The position numbers were made by a program, and so were the translations under genes. Under the pieces are notes generated by a model that worked only from the letters and a program-made list of their open reading frames with translations, made no database searches and was not told where the DNA came from. A stretch of 64,000 bases of DNA from Terriglobia bacterium (GTDB lineage: Bacteria; Acidobacteriota; Terriglobia; Bryobacterales; Bryobacteraceae). How positions within the stretch are numbered: position 1 is the first letter of the stretch; the number at the start of each line of letters is the position of its first letter. The stretch covers positions 1 through 64,000 of the forward strand of contig JAIQFN010000015.1 of the NCBI GenBank assembly GCA_020073265.1, in the 5' to 3' direction. Shown here one piece after another: positions 28,156-36,687 of this stretch.

Positions 28156-28770
28156 ATGTCCGGTTCGCGGCCGACCCTAAAGGTAATATGTTCGGCTGCA
28201 ATCTGTGGACTAGGCGGGTGGGCGGTTCCATCCGTCATCGGAGCCGAGCGATGTTCAGTTTCACAACAGGAGTTCCGGTTCACGCTCACCGGTCAATTTA
28301 CGGTTGACCAACGCACCGCGAAGTTAACGCTCCCGTCAGGATTGTTCGAGACCGAAAATGTTACGGTCTTCGTTGAGGCGCACGACGGGGGCGGCAGCGC
28401 ACCTGCCAGCGAGGAATTGTTCATCGAGACCGACGACGGCAAAGCTCCCTTCAAGAATGGCGCCGTTCTCCACGTGGCTCGCAAGCAGGGGCAGCGTCTG
28501 ACTTTTTCGGTCTTGACCGCGGCCGGGAAGCGCCTGTGCTCGTGGCAACCGACCGTTCTCGCGCTGCGAGAACACTACCCTGGTCCGGTCCGCGACTATC
28601 TCACACTGGACCCCGTCGCGCGCCGGAGTTTCCAGCGCATGGGTGAACCGATCGTATTGGTTGGCTCTGGTCTGAACGTGCGTGAAACCGACGAATTTCG
28701 CATAGACGGAAAGCTGGCGTCGACGTCCGGATGCGTATTCGAGAGCCGGAAGCTAAACGCAGTGTCTTAG
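28156..28770 (+). CDS. Hypothetical secreted protein
   Basis: A 204-residue protein with a weak signal peptide (VICSAAICGLGGWAVPSVIG, cleavage near residue 30) and no recognised domain. The mature part is mixed beta-type (EFRFTLTGQFTVDQRTAKLT, FVEAHDGGGSAP, GQRLTFSVLTAAGKRLCSW). It ends abruptly in a basic stretch with no obvious C-terminal motif. A second, overlapping frame continues from 28731, so a frameshift or truncation at the 3' end is possible. I cannot assign a function. Confidence 0.45.
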   Translation: MSGSRPTLKVICSAAICGLGGWAVPSVIGAERCSVSQQEFRFTLTGQFTVDQRTAKLTLPSGLFETENVTVFVEAHDGGGSAPASEELFIETDDGKAPFKNGAVLHVARKQGQRLTFSVLTAAGKRLCSWQPTVLALREHYPGPVRDYLTLDPVARRSFQRMGEPIVLVGSGLNVRETDEFRIDGKLASTSGCVFESRKLNAVS

Positions 28771-29153
28771 ACATCTCAGTGGCCGGCCTGGCTAGGATCG
28801 AACGCCCGGTCGACATGCTCCTCAAGAACAACACCAACGATGAGATCCACCGGTTGTGTGGCAGGCAACCCAGCGAATACGAACGGCGGAACCGTGGGGG
28901 CGATTTGGATGAGATGAAGTGGATTCGCTTCTCGCCCAGGGATGTTCGAAATGGAATTTTCAAATATGGCTGCCCGATTAGCCTGATCCCTTGCAGCCAG
29001 CCTCTGATCGATACGCGGTTCGTGGAAAGGTCCGGCGGTTGACGGGCGGTGTTCCACTTAACCCGTGACCTGCGCGAAAGCCCCGGCAGTTCAGGCCAAT
29101 AGCCGCACGACCTGCGAGATTTGGGCGATCACATAGAGAGCGGCCGCGGAAGC
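28771..29153 (+). other. No confident gene; competing open frames
   Basis: This 383-base stretch between the hypothetical gene and the parD relic has open frames on both strands (plus 28731-29042, minus 28776-29057). Neither shows a ribosome site or a recognisable motif. The final 30 bases before 29154 resemble those before the intact parD at 31335, as if a parD promoter segment had been duplicated. Confidence 0.4.
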
Positions 29154-29420
29154 ATGAACATCAACCTTACGCCCGAAGACAAGAAGCTGATCGAAAAGCG
29201 CCTTCAAAGCGGGACATTCGCCGGCGCCGAGGAAGTGATCCATCGCGCCTTGGAATCGCTGGAGGCCGAAGAAGACTGGCTCCAGGAGAACAGAGCTGCA
29301 ATCAGCTCGAACATCGAACGCGGACTGGCCCAACCTGAGCGCGGTGAGGGCAGAATCCCAGGCTCGTCTCGAAGCCAGGAAAACGGCTTGGCGAACTTTT
29401 GGATCGATAAGGCGCCAGCC
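29154..29420 (+). pseudogene. Decayed ParD-like antitoxin copy
   Basis: The first 63 residues match the intact ParD at 31335-31607 almost position for position (MNINLTPEDKKLIEKRLQSG versus MNITSEDEK-type residues there; shared AEEVIHRALESL and AEEDWLQ). After ERGEG near 29345 a one-base shift is needed to recover the matching tail (ESQARLEARKTAW versus ESKERLQSKKTAW). Without the shift the frame runs into the next gene and makes a false 698-residue fusion. No intact toxin gene follows. It is an orphan, frameshifted duplicate whose N-terminal DNA-binding half might still be translated. Confidence 0.7.
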
Positions 29421-29453
29421 ACGGTTAGAAGATGCTCTAGCTACAATGAAACC

Positions 29454-31217
29454 GTGCTGCGGTGGCCCACTCTCGTTTTCGGGCTCCTGGTTTCGACGGC
29501 TCTCCAGGCGCAGATCCAGCAGTTAGCAACTTCCGGGGACGGCGGAATTCTGCTCGTCCACACGGGTTTCCGGCTGCAGCCGGAGACCGACCTCGGGCCG
29601 CAGGGTAAGATCTATCAATGGCAGAACGGCGAGTGGAAGCGGCTGGCGGCGGCTCCCGACAATGGGTTCCCGTTCTCGCCACCGGATGTGTTCGGCCCGC
29701 TGATTTCCACCAGCGCGCAGGTCATCGGGTGGCAGATCAACGTCGGATGCGGCCTGTGCCGGATCATCGTCGCGCCTCCACTTTCGAGTGAAATCACCGG
29801 TGTCACGCTCCCCGCCGCTTTTCCACGCGGCACCTTGCGGATGAGCCGGAACGGGCGCTACTTCACGGCGGACAGCTATCCGTTCGGCGGCGCAAAATAT
29901 GTGGATGCCGACACCGGCGAGATGGCTGACGTTCCAGTGGACCTCTTCGCGCGGCCGGTGGTGCGCGAGCCCGCCGACGACGGGACCGTCCTGCTGCTGA
30001 TCACCCAGCCGAACGACCCCCAGCAGATCAGTGCACCCGGAGTCCTGGCCTTGTGGAAGCCGGGATCCGATCCGCAACCGATCTATTCCGAGAATCACGC
30101 GCAGAGCCCCATCATCAGCGCCAACGGCGCCAGCGTGGCGTTTGAGTCGGTGGTGGAGGGAGGGCCGGACGACGACCGGCGCACGCTCGTGGTGCTGGAT
30201 ACCCACACGGGCGAGGAGATCCCCATCGCAGCGATGCCCGCGAAGGATTTTCGCGCCCAGACGGTCAGCTTTTCGATGCCCGCCTGGGATGCCGCCGGCA
30301 CGAAGCTCGTGTACCGCACCTTCGATCAGCAGGCGCAGCCTTCGGGGATCGCCCTGTGGGACGCAGCCAGCCGGCAGAGCCGCACGCTCCTCACCAACGA
30401 CGAGGGATTCGCGGGCGCCATCCTCAGCGACGACGGCCGGATCGTCTGGGCGGTCACCCAGGTGAGCCGGCTCTTTCGGCTGGACCTCGCGACCGGGCAG
30501 ACCGATGAGGTCCTGAGTCCGCTCGGCTCTGGCGGAGCGGACAGCGACGCCGTGCCCGGTTCGGCGCTGCTGATCCGCGGCACAGGATTCACCAAAAACC
30601 AGACCGCCTACGACGGCGACGTGCCGCTTCCGCTAGTGGATGTGACGGCGGAAGGCTACTGGCTACAGATCCCGTGGGAAGACGCCTCCGTTCCGGAAGG
30701 AAGCCGGACGCTGCATATACGATCGGACAACAACCCGTTCGAAAGCGTAGTCAGAGTGTTCCTGGCGCACCGGATCGAAACGCATATCGCCTTATGGACC
30801 GACCCCGACACCGGCAAGACCTACGCGAAAGCGGTCCATCAGGATTTCCAAAGCTTGGTCACGCCGTCTAGTCCCGCGCGGCCGGGCGAGACGGTGCACA
30901 TCTACATCACCGGGATGGGTCCGCTTGATCTCCCGGTCCCGACCGGCGCGCCCGGACCGTCCGATCCTCCGGCCCATCCTCTCGCGCCGCTCACCTGCTC
31001 GATAGGGAACGATGACCGGCAGACGCTGGCGATTCCTTTCGTCGGATACGCCGCTGGGATGATCGGCATCTACCAGGCCGATCTCACAATTCCCGACGCT
31101 CCTCCGGAGGGAGAATCGCTGCTGATCTGTACTGCGCCCGACCCGGGCGGGACCTATGGTAGTTCCGCGCTCTTGAGTACAACCACCGAGAGCGCGCCAG
31201 TGGGCGCGATCCGCTAG
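29454..31217 (+). CDS. Secreted beta-propeller protein with TIGR03437-type C-terminus
   Basis: About 587 residues from GTG 29454, chosen because the product then starts with a signal peptide (LRWPTLVFGLLVSTALQAQ). The frame from 29121 is an artefact of reading through the broken parD. The middle contains TolB/WD40-like repeats (ALWKPGSDPQPIYSENHAQS, LVYRTFDQQAQPSGIALWDA, AILSDDGRIVWAVTQV). The C-terminal 200 residues carry the TIGR03437 module common in Solibacter-type secreted proteins (GETVHIYITGMGPLDLPVPT, GMIGIYQADLTIPDAP). It is probably an extracellular or outer-surface binding protein; the ligand is unknown. Confidence 0.7.
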   Translation: MLRWPTLVFGLLVSTALQAQIQQLATSGDGGILLVHTGFRLQPETDLGPQGKIYQWQNGEWKRLAAAPDNGFPFSPPDVFGPLISTSAQVIGWQINVGCGLCRIIVAPPLSSEITGVTLPAAFPRGTLRMSRNGRYFTADSYPFGGAKYVDADTGEMADVPVDLFARPVVREPADDGTVLLLITQPNDPQQISAPGVLALWKPGSDPQPIYSENHAQSPIISANGASVAFESVVEGGPDDDRRTLVVLDTHTGEEIPIAAMPAKDFRAQTVSFSMPAWDAAGTKLVYRTFDQQAQPSGIALWDAASRQSRTLLTNDEGFAGAILSDDGRIVWAVTQVSRLFRLDLATGQTDEVLSPLGSGGADSDAVPGSALLIRGTGFTKNQTAYDGDVPLPLVDVTAEGYWLQIPWEDASVPEGSRTLHIRSDNNPFESVVRVFLAHRIETHIALWTDPDTGKTYAKAVHQDFQSLVTPSSPARPGETVHIYITGMGPLDLPVPTGAPGPSDPPAHPLAPLTCSIGNDDRQTLAIPFVGYAAGMIGIYQADLTIPDAPPEGESLLICTAPDPGGTYGSSALLSTTTESAPVGAIR

Positions 31218-31334
31218 CCGGCTGAACGAGATCAGTGGCGCAAGTGAAGCTCGGCAAACAAACCCTTGGAGATCATCGCACCTGCGTAGCAGAATTTGTC
31301 GGCCATGCGATCATGATAAGTAAGCGGGAGCAAC

Positions 31335-31607
31335 ATGCAGATCAACCTGACATCGGAAGACGAGAAACTCATCGAAAAGCGCCTCCGGAGCGGGGTCTTC
31401 GCCAACGCGGAGGAAGTGATCCATCGTGCCCTGGAATCGCTGGATGCCGAAGAGGACTGGCTGCAGGACCATAAGACCGCCATCAACGAAAAAATCGAGC
31501 GCGCCATCGCTCAGTTTGAGCGCGGCGAGGGGCTGACCGGAGAAGAATCGAAGGAGCGCCTGCAGTCCAAGAAGACGGCTTGGAGAGCGGAGCAGCGGCG
31601 CGAGTGA
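31335..31607 (+). CDS. ParD-family antitoxin
   Basis: A 90-residue ribbon-helix-helix antitoxin. The N-terminal strand MQINLTSEDEKLIEKRL contacts DNA; helices follow in AEEVIHRALESLDAEEDW, and the acidic/basic C-terminal tail (GEESKERLQSKKTAWRAEQ) would wrap the toxin. It precedes the ParE-like toxin gene, whose GTG overlaps this stop codon (GTGA). GGGAG sits seven bases before ATG 31335. The pair is probably autoregulated through the N-terminal domain. Confidence 0.85.
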   Translation: MQINLTSEDEKLIEKRLRSGVFANAEEVIHRALESLDAEEDWLQDHKTAINEKIERAIAQFERGEGLTGEESKERLQSKKTAWRAEQRRE

Positions 31608-31906
31608 GCCGTTATTCGGTCTCGCCACAGGCTGTGGATGACCTGTTTGAGATCTGGCGACTCATCGCTCGTGATGACGAGGAAGTCGCCGATCGCGTTG
31701 AGTCAGAATTCTATGAATTGTTCGACACACTTGGTCGAATGCCCGGGCTGGGGCATCAAAGGAGCGACCTCACCCGGAACAAGGTGCTCTTCTTCCCGCT
31801 GTATTCCTACCTCATCGTTTATCAGCCCGGCGTCAACCCGATTCGCATCGTAACTATCATCCACGGCCGCAGGAACGTCAAGCGCGTCCTGAAAGAAAGA
31901 CTCTAG
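31604..31906 (+). CDS. ParE/RelE-family toxin
   Basis: A 100-residue toxin from GTG 31604, coupled to the antitoxin. The fold reads VSRYSVSPQAVDDLFEIWRL, then RVESEFYELFDTLGRMPGLG and FFPLYSYLIVYQPG, ending IHGRRNVKRVLKERL. The GRRNVKRVL tail with its basic residues is typical of ParE toxins that act on DNA gyrase, although RelE-type mRNA cleavage cannot be excluded from sequence. An upstream ATG at 31580 lies within the antitoxin and is less likely. Confidence 0.85.
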   Translation: MSRYSVSPQAVDDLFEIWRLIARDDEEVADRVESEFYELFDTLGRMPGLGHQRSDLTRNKVLFFPLYSYLIVYQPGVNPIRIVTIIHGRRNVKRVLKERL

Positions 31907-31961
31907 CCAATCAACAGTCGCATCGCTACCGTACCTCGCGGCGCTTTTCGATGCCCCAGAC

Positions 31962-32204
31962 ATGAATCTGAGGATCGAAGCGATTGGAGGCGTCGGCGCC
32001 TTTGCTAATGGCTTACCAATCCAGACGTTAAGCGGAACTACCAGCTTGGCGTACTTGCAATTTCCCGCATCCGCTCCGTATATGACGACGGATACTCAAT
32101 CACACTTTGCCTTAGGAGCGTTAGCGATTGCGCCAAACGAGACAGCTTATCTGTCCTATTGGAAACAATGGTGGTTGCAACACAAAGCAACTTTGGGCTT
32201 ATAG
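31962..32204 (+). CDS. Small open reading frame of unknown function
   Basis: An 80-residue frame (MNLRIEAIGGVGAFANGLPI start, ending WLQHKATLGL) between parE and the TIGR03437 gene. It has no ribosome site, signal peptide or recognisable domain. Composition is mixed and lower in GC than its neighbours. It may be the end of a lost gene rather than a functional protein. Confidence 0.2.
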   Translation: MNLRIEAIGGVGAFANGLPIQTLSGTTSLAYLQFPASAPYMTTDTQSHFALGALAIAPNETAYLSYWKQWWLQHKATLGL

Positions 32205-32280
32205 CATGCAGCCCGCTTATGGTATTCTCGCGGAGGCAAGAAAACGCTCGATCCTTACAGCCAAACGAGTGGGAGTCCGA

Positions 32281-33232
32281 ATGATTCATCCCATAAGTCG
32301 CTTCATCCTCGTCATGGCAGCCGTTGCAGTGTCAGCCCCTTGCCAGAACGCCAACCGCAGCTCGATTATCGGAGCGGGATATTTGGTTCCCGGTCCAATC
32401 AGCCTAGCACCCGGACAGGTTATCACTGTATTCGCGATCGGAGTGGGCAGCACTCTCACGCAGCCGGTGTTTGCCGGAACAGGTAAGTTGCCTACTTCGC
32501 TCGCGGGGATCAGCGTGACCATCGCGCAGGAGACGAACCTTCCAGCGCCGATCCTCGTGGTGAGCCCGGCTCCGCGCTGCCCGAATTGTCCCGTGATGAC
32601 GGCCATCACCATACAAGTCCCCTATGAACTGTACCAGCCACCTGCAGGCGGCGGTATTGTGCAGAGCGTCGATCTCTTCGTGACCGAGAACGGTGTGGCT
32701 GGTAATTGGACCATAGTGCTGCCCTGGCCTGACCAGATACATATTCTGAGAGCGCACGACACGGTCTTTGGCGGATCGGTCCCAACCAACGATGCGGGCC
32801 CGTGGGAATTGACACATGCCGACGGCACGCTGGTTTCGAACGCAAACCCGGCCACGGTGGGCGAAGAACTGATCGCATATGCCGTCGGTCTGGGCGCAAC
32901 GAATCCCGCAGTGCCCACTGGTCAACCGGCCACGCAGCCCACGCCCACGGCGGCAACGTTTAGATTAGGCTTCGATTTCCGAGCAGATGCTTCACCTTCT
33001 GCGCCGCCATTTCCAGCGGTCGCGACTCCGGTGTTCACCGGCCTGACACCGGGATATCCCGGCTTGTATCAGATCAACTTCGTCGTCCCCGCCGGTGCCG
33101 GCCGGGCTGCTTCCATGTCCGTCGCCCGGACAAGCACTCGGACCAGGTTTGGTCAACACGAATCTGACAGTGAACATTGGATATGGTGCGTTGTTCGACG
33201 GCGCGGCGATTTGCGTCTTGGTTCCCAAGTGA
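32281..33232 (+). pseudogene. TIGR03437-type secreted protein, frameshifted near the 3' end
   Basis: Starts at ATG 32281 with a signal peptide (FILVMAAVAVSAPCQN). The body has TIGR03437 features twice: LAPGQVITVFAIGVGSTLTQ and the later VGEELIAYAVGLGATNPAVP and YPGLYQINFVVPAG. The frame then goes wrong at about 33098 in a GCCGG run and ends in unrelated basic sequence at 33267. Shifting frame there restores the family-typical ending GLLPCPSPGQALGPGL, then TNLTVNIGYGALFDGAAICV and a stop at 33230-33232. A one- or two-base indel explains it, either real or an assembly error. Confidence 0.75.
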
Positions 33233-33309
33233 CACCCCGGGCTTTGGATAACTCTTGTCTGTCATGAAATACCCGATGTACGACAAATGAAATCATCATC
33301 CGTGTAGAT

Positions 33310-33530
33310 GAAAATTGAGGATGCAAGATTTCGACTGCGCCCGTGCAACCGCGGCTGCAGCCGGTAGAGATGCACCTGGGGCCCTCCACCTCCAATCCCT
33401 GCAACGGCCAGCCCGTCACCGGCGACCTGCGGGCGCTGTTCTACGGATACGGCACCACCAGCAACAACGGCAACGTGCTGAGCCAGTCGATTTATGACGG
33501 CAGCACAACCAAGACCCACGTTCGGAGTAT
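33310..33530 (+). pseudogene. RHS/YD-repeat remnant
   Basis: Reads VQPRLQPVEMHLGPSTSN, then LRALFYGYGTTSNNGNVLSQ. This aligns with the RHS fragment at 1-740 (NRLQPTSM, LSLAYDYGTAPNLNNGSVLSQ). Similarity ends after about 33520 and the frame runs into unrelated sequence. There is no start, ribosome site or toxin tip, so it is debris. It occupies most of the 515-base gap between the TIGR03437 gene and the oxidoreductase operon; the rest (33233-33309 and 33531-33748) shows nothing I recognise. Confidence 0.6.
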
Positions 33531-33748
33531 TCCCTTGATTATTTGGACCAGGGCGCGCCGTTGGTCGAACGCCGAAAACACGGCGAGCGATGATTCAGAA
33601 GCTCTTTACTCCAAACCACTCTCGCCACGGCCAAAGACTGAGGTCTTGTTTCTGGGTGATAACACCCACGCCTGTCGGTCCCACTGACGCCCTTCCGCTT
33701 TTTCAACACCTTCCAAGCGGCAACTGAGTTGCACCACCCCTCACCAGA

Positions 33749-34372
33749 GTGCAAATACGAATCCACGGTCGTGGAGGCCAAGGCGTCGTCTCAGCCGCCG
33801 AAATGCTCTCCATCGCCGCTTTCCTAGAAGGGCGTTACGCCCAGGCTTTTCCGAGCTTCGGCTCCGAGCGCATGGGAGCGCCTGTCATGGCGTTCTGCCG
33901 CATCGCCGACCGTCCCATCCGTCTACGCGAACCCGTTTCCAATCCCGACGCGCTGATCATCCAAGACCCTACCCTGCTCCAGCAAACCGCGCTGTTTGAA
34001 GGACTTCGGCCGGATGGCTTCGTTTTGATCAACTCCACCCGCAGCCTGGACGAGCTGGGCTTGGCTTCGTTTTTGAAAAATCTTCCGCCCGAGCACGCCC
34101 TCATCGTTCCCGCCACCGAGCTGGCGCTGCGCTACATCGGACGCCCGCTCCCCAATAGCACCTTGCTGGGCGGATTCGCGGCCATGACCGGCGAGCTGCG
34201 GCTTGCATCGGTGCTGGCGGCCATTCGCCAAAAATTCTCCGGCAAGATCGGTGAAGCCAACGCTCAGGCCGCCGAAGCCGCCTACCATCTGATCGCCAAG
34301 AGCATGACCAAACCGCCGCTTCAGAGATCCGCCGACGAAACCCGGGAGGCCATCCATGTGGAAGCAGATTGA
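33749..34372 (+). CDS. 2-oxoacid:ferredoxin oxidoreductase gamma subunit
   Basis: A 207-residue gamma subunit from GTG 33749. The family signature IRIHGRGGQGVVSAAEMLSI and FPSFGSERMGAPV are at the N-terminus, with the usual NDTLLGGFAA-like region (NSTLLGGFAAMTGELRLASV) later. It is the first gene of a four-gene operon and overlaps the alpha gene by 17 bases. The order gamma, alpha, beta with a separate electron-input gene resembles archaeal and clostridial pyruvate or ketoisovalerate oxidoreductases. The substrate cannot be fixed from this subunit. Confidence 0.88.
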   Translation: MQIRIHGRGGQGVVSAAEMLSIAAFLEGRYAQAFPSFGSERMGAPVMAFCRIADRPIRLREPVSNPDALIIQDPTLLQQTALFEGLRPDGFVLINSTRSLDELGLASFLKNLPPEHALIVPATELALRYIGRPLPNSTLLGGFAAMTGELRLASVLAAIRQKFSGKIGEANAQAAEAAYHLIAKSMTKPPLQRSADETREAIHVEAD

Positions 34373-35609
34373 AGGCTCGCGCGCAGTGGCGGAAACGGTG
34401 GCCATGTGCCGGCCGCAAGTCATCTGCGCTTACCCCATCACGCCGCAGACCCACATCGTCGAGGCGCTGGGCGAGATGGTGAAGTCGGGCGCGCTGGCCG
34501 GCTGCGAATTTCTGAACGTCGAGTCGGAATTCGGAGCGCTCTCGGTGGCTATTGGCGCTTCGGCCGCGGGCGCGCGCGCCTACACAGCCACCGCCAGCCA
34601 GGGACTGCTGTTCATGGCTGAAGCGGTCTACAACGCGGCCGGCCTGGGCCTGCCCATCGTGATGACCATCGGCAATCGAGCCATCGGGGCGCCCATTAAC
34701 ATCTGGAACGATCATTCCGATTCCATGTCGATGCGCGATTCCGGCTGGATCCAGCTCTATGCGGAAACCAACCAGGAGGCCGCCGACCTGCACATCCAGG
34801 CCTTCCGCCTGGCCGAAGAGCTGTCCTGCCCCGTAATGGTGTGCATGGACGGATTCATCCTCACGCACGCCTACGATCGCATCGACCTTCCGCTGCAGCA
34901 CCAGGTGGATGCCTGGCTGCCGCCCTTCGAACCGCGCCAGGTGCTGGACCCGGCCGCGCCGGTTTCCATCGGCGCCATGGTCGGCCCGGAGGCTTTCAGC
35001 GAGGTCCGCTACCTGGAGCATCACAAGCAACTGCGGGCGCTCGAGCGCATCCCCGAAATCAGCGCCGAGTTTTACGCCACGTTCGGCCGCGAATCCGGCG
35101 GCCTGCTGCGGCCTTATCGCCTGGACGGCGCCGATACGGTTGTGGTCGCGCTCGGATCGGTGAACGGAACCATCCAGGAAGCCGTGGATGAGCTGCGCGC
35201 CGAAGGCGTGGCCATCGGCTCCATCAGCATCTGCTCGTTCCGCCCGTTTCCTTTGGAAGCGGTCTCGCGCGCGCTGAGCCAGGCCAAGCGCGTGGTGGTG
35301 ATCGAGAAATCTCTGGCGGTTGGCTTGGGCGGCATGCTGGCCACCGACGTTCAGATGGCTCTCTCCACCCGGCGTCCGCGCGTCTATACCGTCATCGCGG
35401 GCCTGGGCGGGCGCGCCATCACCAAAGCGTCGTTGCTGAAACTCTTCCACCAGGCCAAGGCGGACGCGCTCGAAAGCGTGACCTTCCTGGATCTCAACTG
35501 GGACATCGTCAACCGGCAACTGAAACGCGAGCTGGCCACGCGGCGATCCGGACCGGCGGCCGAAAGCATCCTGAAGGATCTCGGGACGCTTTCATCGAAG
35601 ATCGTCTAG
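34356..35609 (+). CDS. 2-oxoacid:ferredoxin oxidoreductase alpha subunit
   Basis: A 417-residue alpha subunit (PorA/VorA type). It starts MWKQIEGSRAVAETVAMCRP and has the conserved CAYPITPQTHIVEALGEM and NVESEFGALSVAIGASAAG, then a transketolase C-terminal domain (VVVALGSVNGTIQEAVDELR, VVVIEKSLAVGLGGMLATDV). This subunit contributes to binding of the 2-oxoacid and the thiamine pyrophosphate pyrimidine. GGGAGG lies six bases before the ATG. Nine bases separate it from the beta gene. Confidence 0.92.
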   Translation: MWKQIEGSRAVAETVAMCRPQVICAYPITPQTHIVEALGEMVKSGALAGCEFLNVESEFGALSVAIGASAAGARAYTATASQGLLFMAEAVYNAAGLGLPIVMTIGNRAIGAPINIWNDHSDSMSMRDSGWIQLYAETNQEAADLHIQAFRLAEELSCPVMVCMDGFILTHAYDRIDLPLQHQVDAWLPPFEPRQVLDPAAPVSIGAMVGPEAFSEVRYLEHHKQLRALERIPEISAEFYATFGRESGGLLRPYRLDGADTVVVALGSVNGTIQEAVDELRAEGVAIGSISICSFRPFPLEAVSRALSQAKRVVVIEKSLAVGLGGMLATDVQMALSTRRPRVYTVIAGLGGRAITKASLLKLFHQAKADALESVTFLDLNWDIVNRQLKRELATRRSGPAAESILKDLGTLSSKIV

Positions 35610-35618
35610 GAGCAAACG

Positions 35619-36620
35619 ATGCCGTTTCATCAGATCAAGTTTTATCAGACCGGCACGTTCACGATCGGCAATCGCCTGCTGGAGGCGTCCGACCGCTCGG
35701 TGCAGTCGGATGTGCACCGCTCGAACGCGCTGAACAGCGGCCATCGCGCCTGTCAGGGTTGCGGTGAAGCATTGGGCGCGCGCTATGCCGTGGATGCGGC
35801 CATTCGGGCCGCGCAAGGCAACCTGGTGGCGGTGAATGCCACCGGATGCCTGGAGGTTTTTTCGACGCCTTACCCGGAAACATCCTGGCAGGTGGCCTGG
35901 ATGCACTCGCTGTTCGGCAATACCGCGGCGGTCGCGTCGGGCGTGGCTGCGGCGATGAAGGCGCAGGGGCGTCCCCAGGTCCGCGTGATCGCGCAAGGCG
36001 GCGACGGCGGAACGGCCGACATCGGCCTGGGCTGTCTCTCCGGCATGTTCGAGCGCAACGACGACGTGCTCTACATCTGCTACGACAACGAAGCTTACAT
36101 GAACACCGGCGTGCAGCGCTCCGGCACCACGCCGGCCGCCGCCCGCACCGCCACGACGCCGTCGGTCGGTCCGAAGCCCGGCAATGTTTTCGGACAAGGC
36201 AAGAGCGTCCCGCTGATCGCCATGGCGCACCAGATTCCTTATGTCGCCACGGCTTCGGTGGCCAACCTGCACGATCTCGAATACAAAGTAGAGAAGGCGG
36301 TGCCGATGCACGGCGCGCGCTACATCCATATTCATGTCCCCTGCCCGCTCGGCTGGGGTTCGGAGCCGCACGACACCATCAAGGTGGCGCGCATGGCGGT
36401 GGAGAGCGCTCTGTTCCCGCTGTTTGAAGCCGAATACGGAGAGGTCAGCGATCGCACCATCCTGCGAAAACGCCACCCGGTGGACGACTACCTGAAGCTG
36501 CAGAAGCGATTCGCGCACCTGTTCCGCCCGCAGCGCGATGAGGAACGCATCGCCGCCATCCAGGCCATCGCGGATCGCAACGTCCGCCGCTTCGGGCTGG
36601 AAAACGGAGCGGCGTCATGA
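35619..36620 (+). CDS. 2-oxoacid:ferredoxin oxidoreductase beta subunit
   Basis: A 333-residue thiamine-pyrophosphate subunit. The cluster cysteine region begins GHRACQGCGEALGARYAVDA, with the third cysteine in NATGCLEVFSTPYP. The TPP/Mg motif is GDGGTADIGLGCLS followed by YDNEAYMNTGVQRSGTTP. A late cysteine in HVPCPLGWG completes the 4Fe-4S ligands, as in PorB. Together with alpha and gamma it would interconvert a 2-oxoacid plus CoA with acyl-CoA, CO2 and reduced ferredoxin. AGGAG precedes the ATG. A REP-like element follows immediately after its stop. Confidence 0.92.
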   Translation: MPFHQIKFYQTGTFTIGNRLLEASDRSVQSDVHRSNALNSGHRACQGCGEALGARYAVDAAIRAAQGNLVAVNATGCLEVFSTPYPETSWQVAWMHSLFGNTAAVASGVAAAMKAQGRPQVRVIAQGGDGGTADIGLGCLSGMFERNDDVLYICYDNEAYMNTGVQRSGTTPAAARTATTPSVGPKPGNVFGQGKSVPLIAMAHQIPYVATASVANLHDLEYKVEKAVPMHGARYIHIHVPCPLGWGSEPHDTIKVARMAVESALFPLFEAEYGEVSDRTILRKRHPVDDYLKLQKRFAHLFRPQRDEERIAAIQAIADRNVRRFGLENGAAS

Positions 36621-36621
36621 T

Positions 36622-36667
36622 GTGGCGCACGCACTCGTGCGTGCCGCGTTCACACTCGTGTGAACGC
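36622..36667 (+). repeat. REP-like double hairpin, family 1, copy C
   Basis: GTGGC then GCACGCA-CTCG-TGCGTGC, then GCGTTCACA-CTCG-TGTGAACGC. It begins two bases after the beta-subunit stop and lies wholly within the 67-base gap before the oxidoreductase/ferredoxin fusion gene. It is identical to copy A except for one loop base. Confidence 0.9.
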
Positions 36668-36687
36668 AGTGCCGAGGTTTCGACGAA

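Noticed and set aside
28776-29057. A minus-strand gene with a proline-rich product
   Set aside because: No ribosome site or recognisable motif, and an equally open plus-strand frame overlaps it; neither can be preferred.
29121-31217. ParD fused to a secreted propeller protein (698 residues)
   Set aside because: The fusion results from a frameshift in the parD copy; the second gene has its own GTG and a signal peptide that would not work internally.
34101-35519. A 472-residue minus-strand open frame
   Set aside because: Shadow of the oxidoreductase alpha-subunit gene with no motif of its own.
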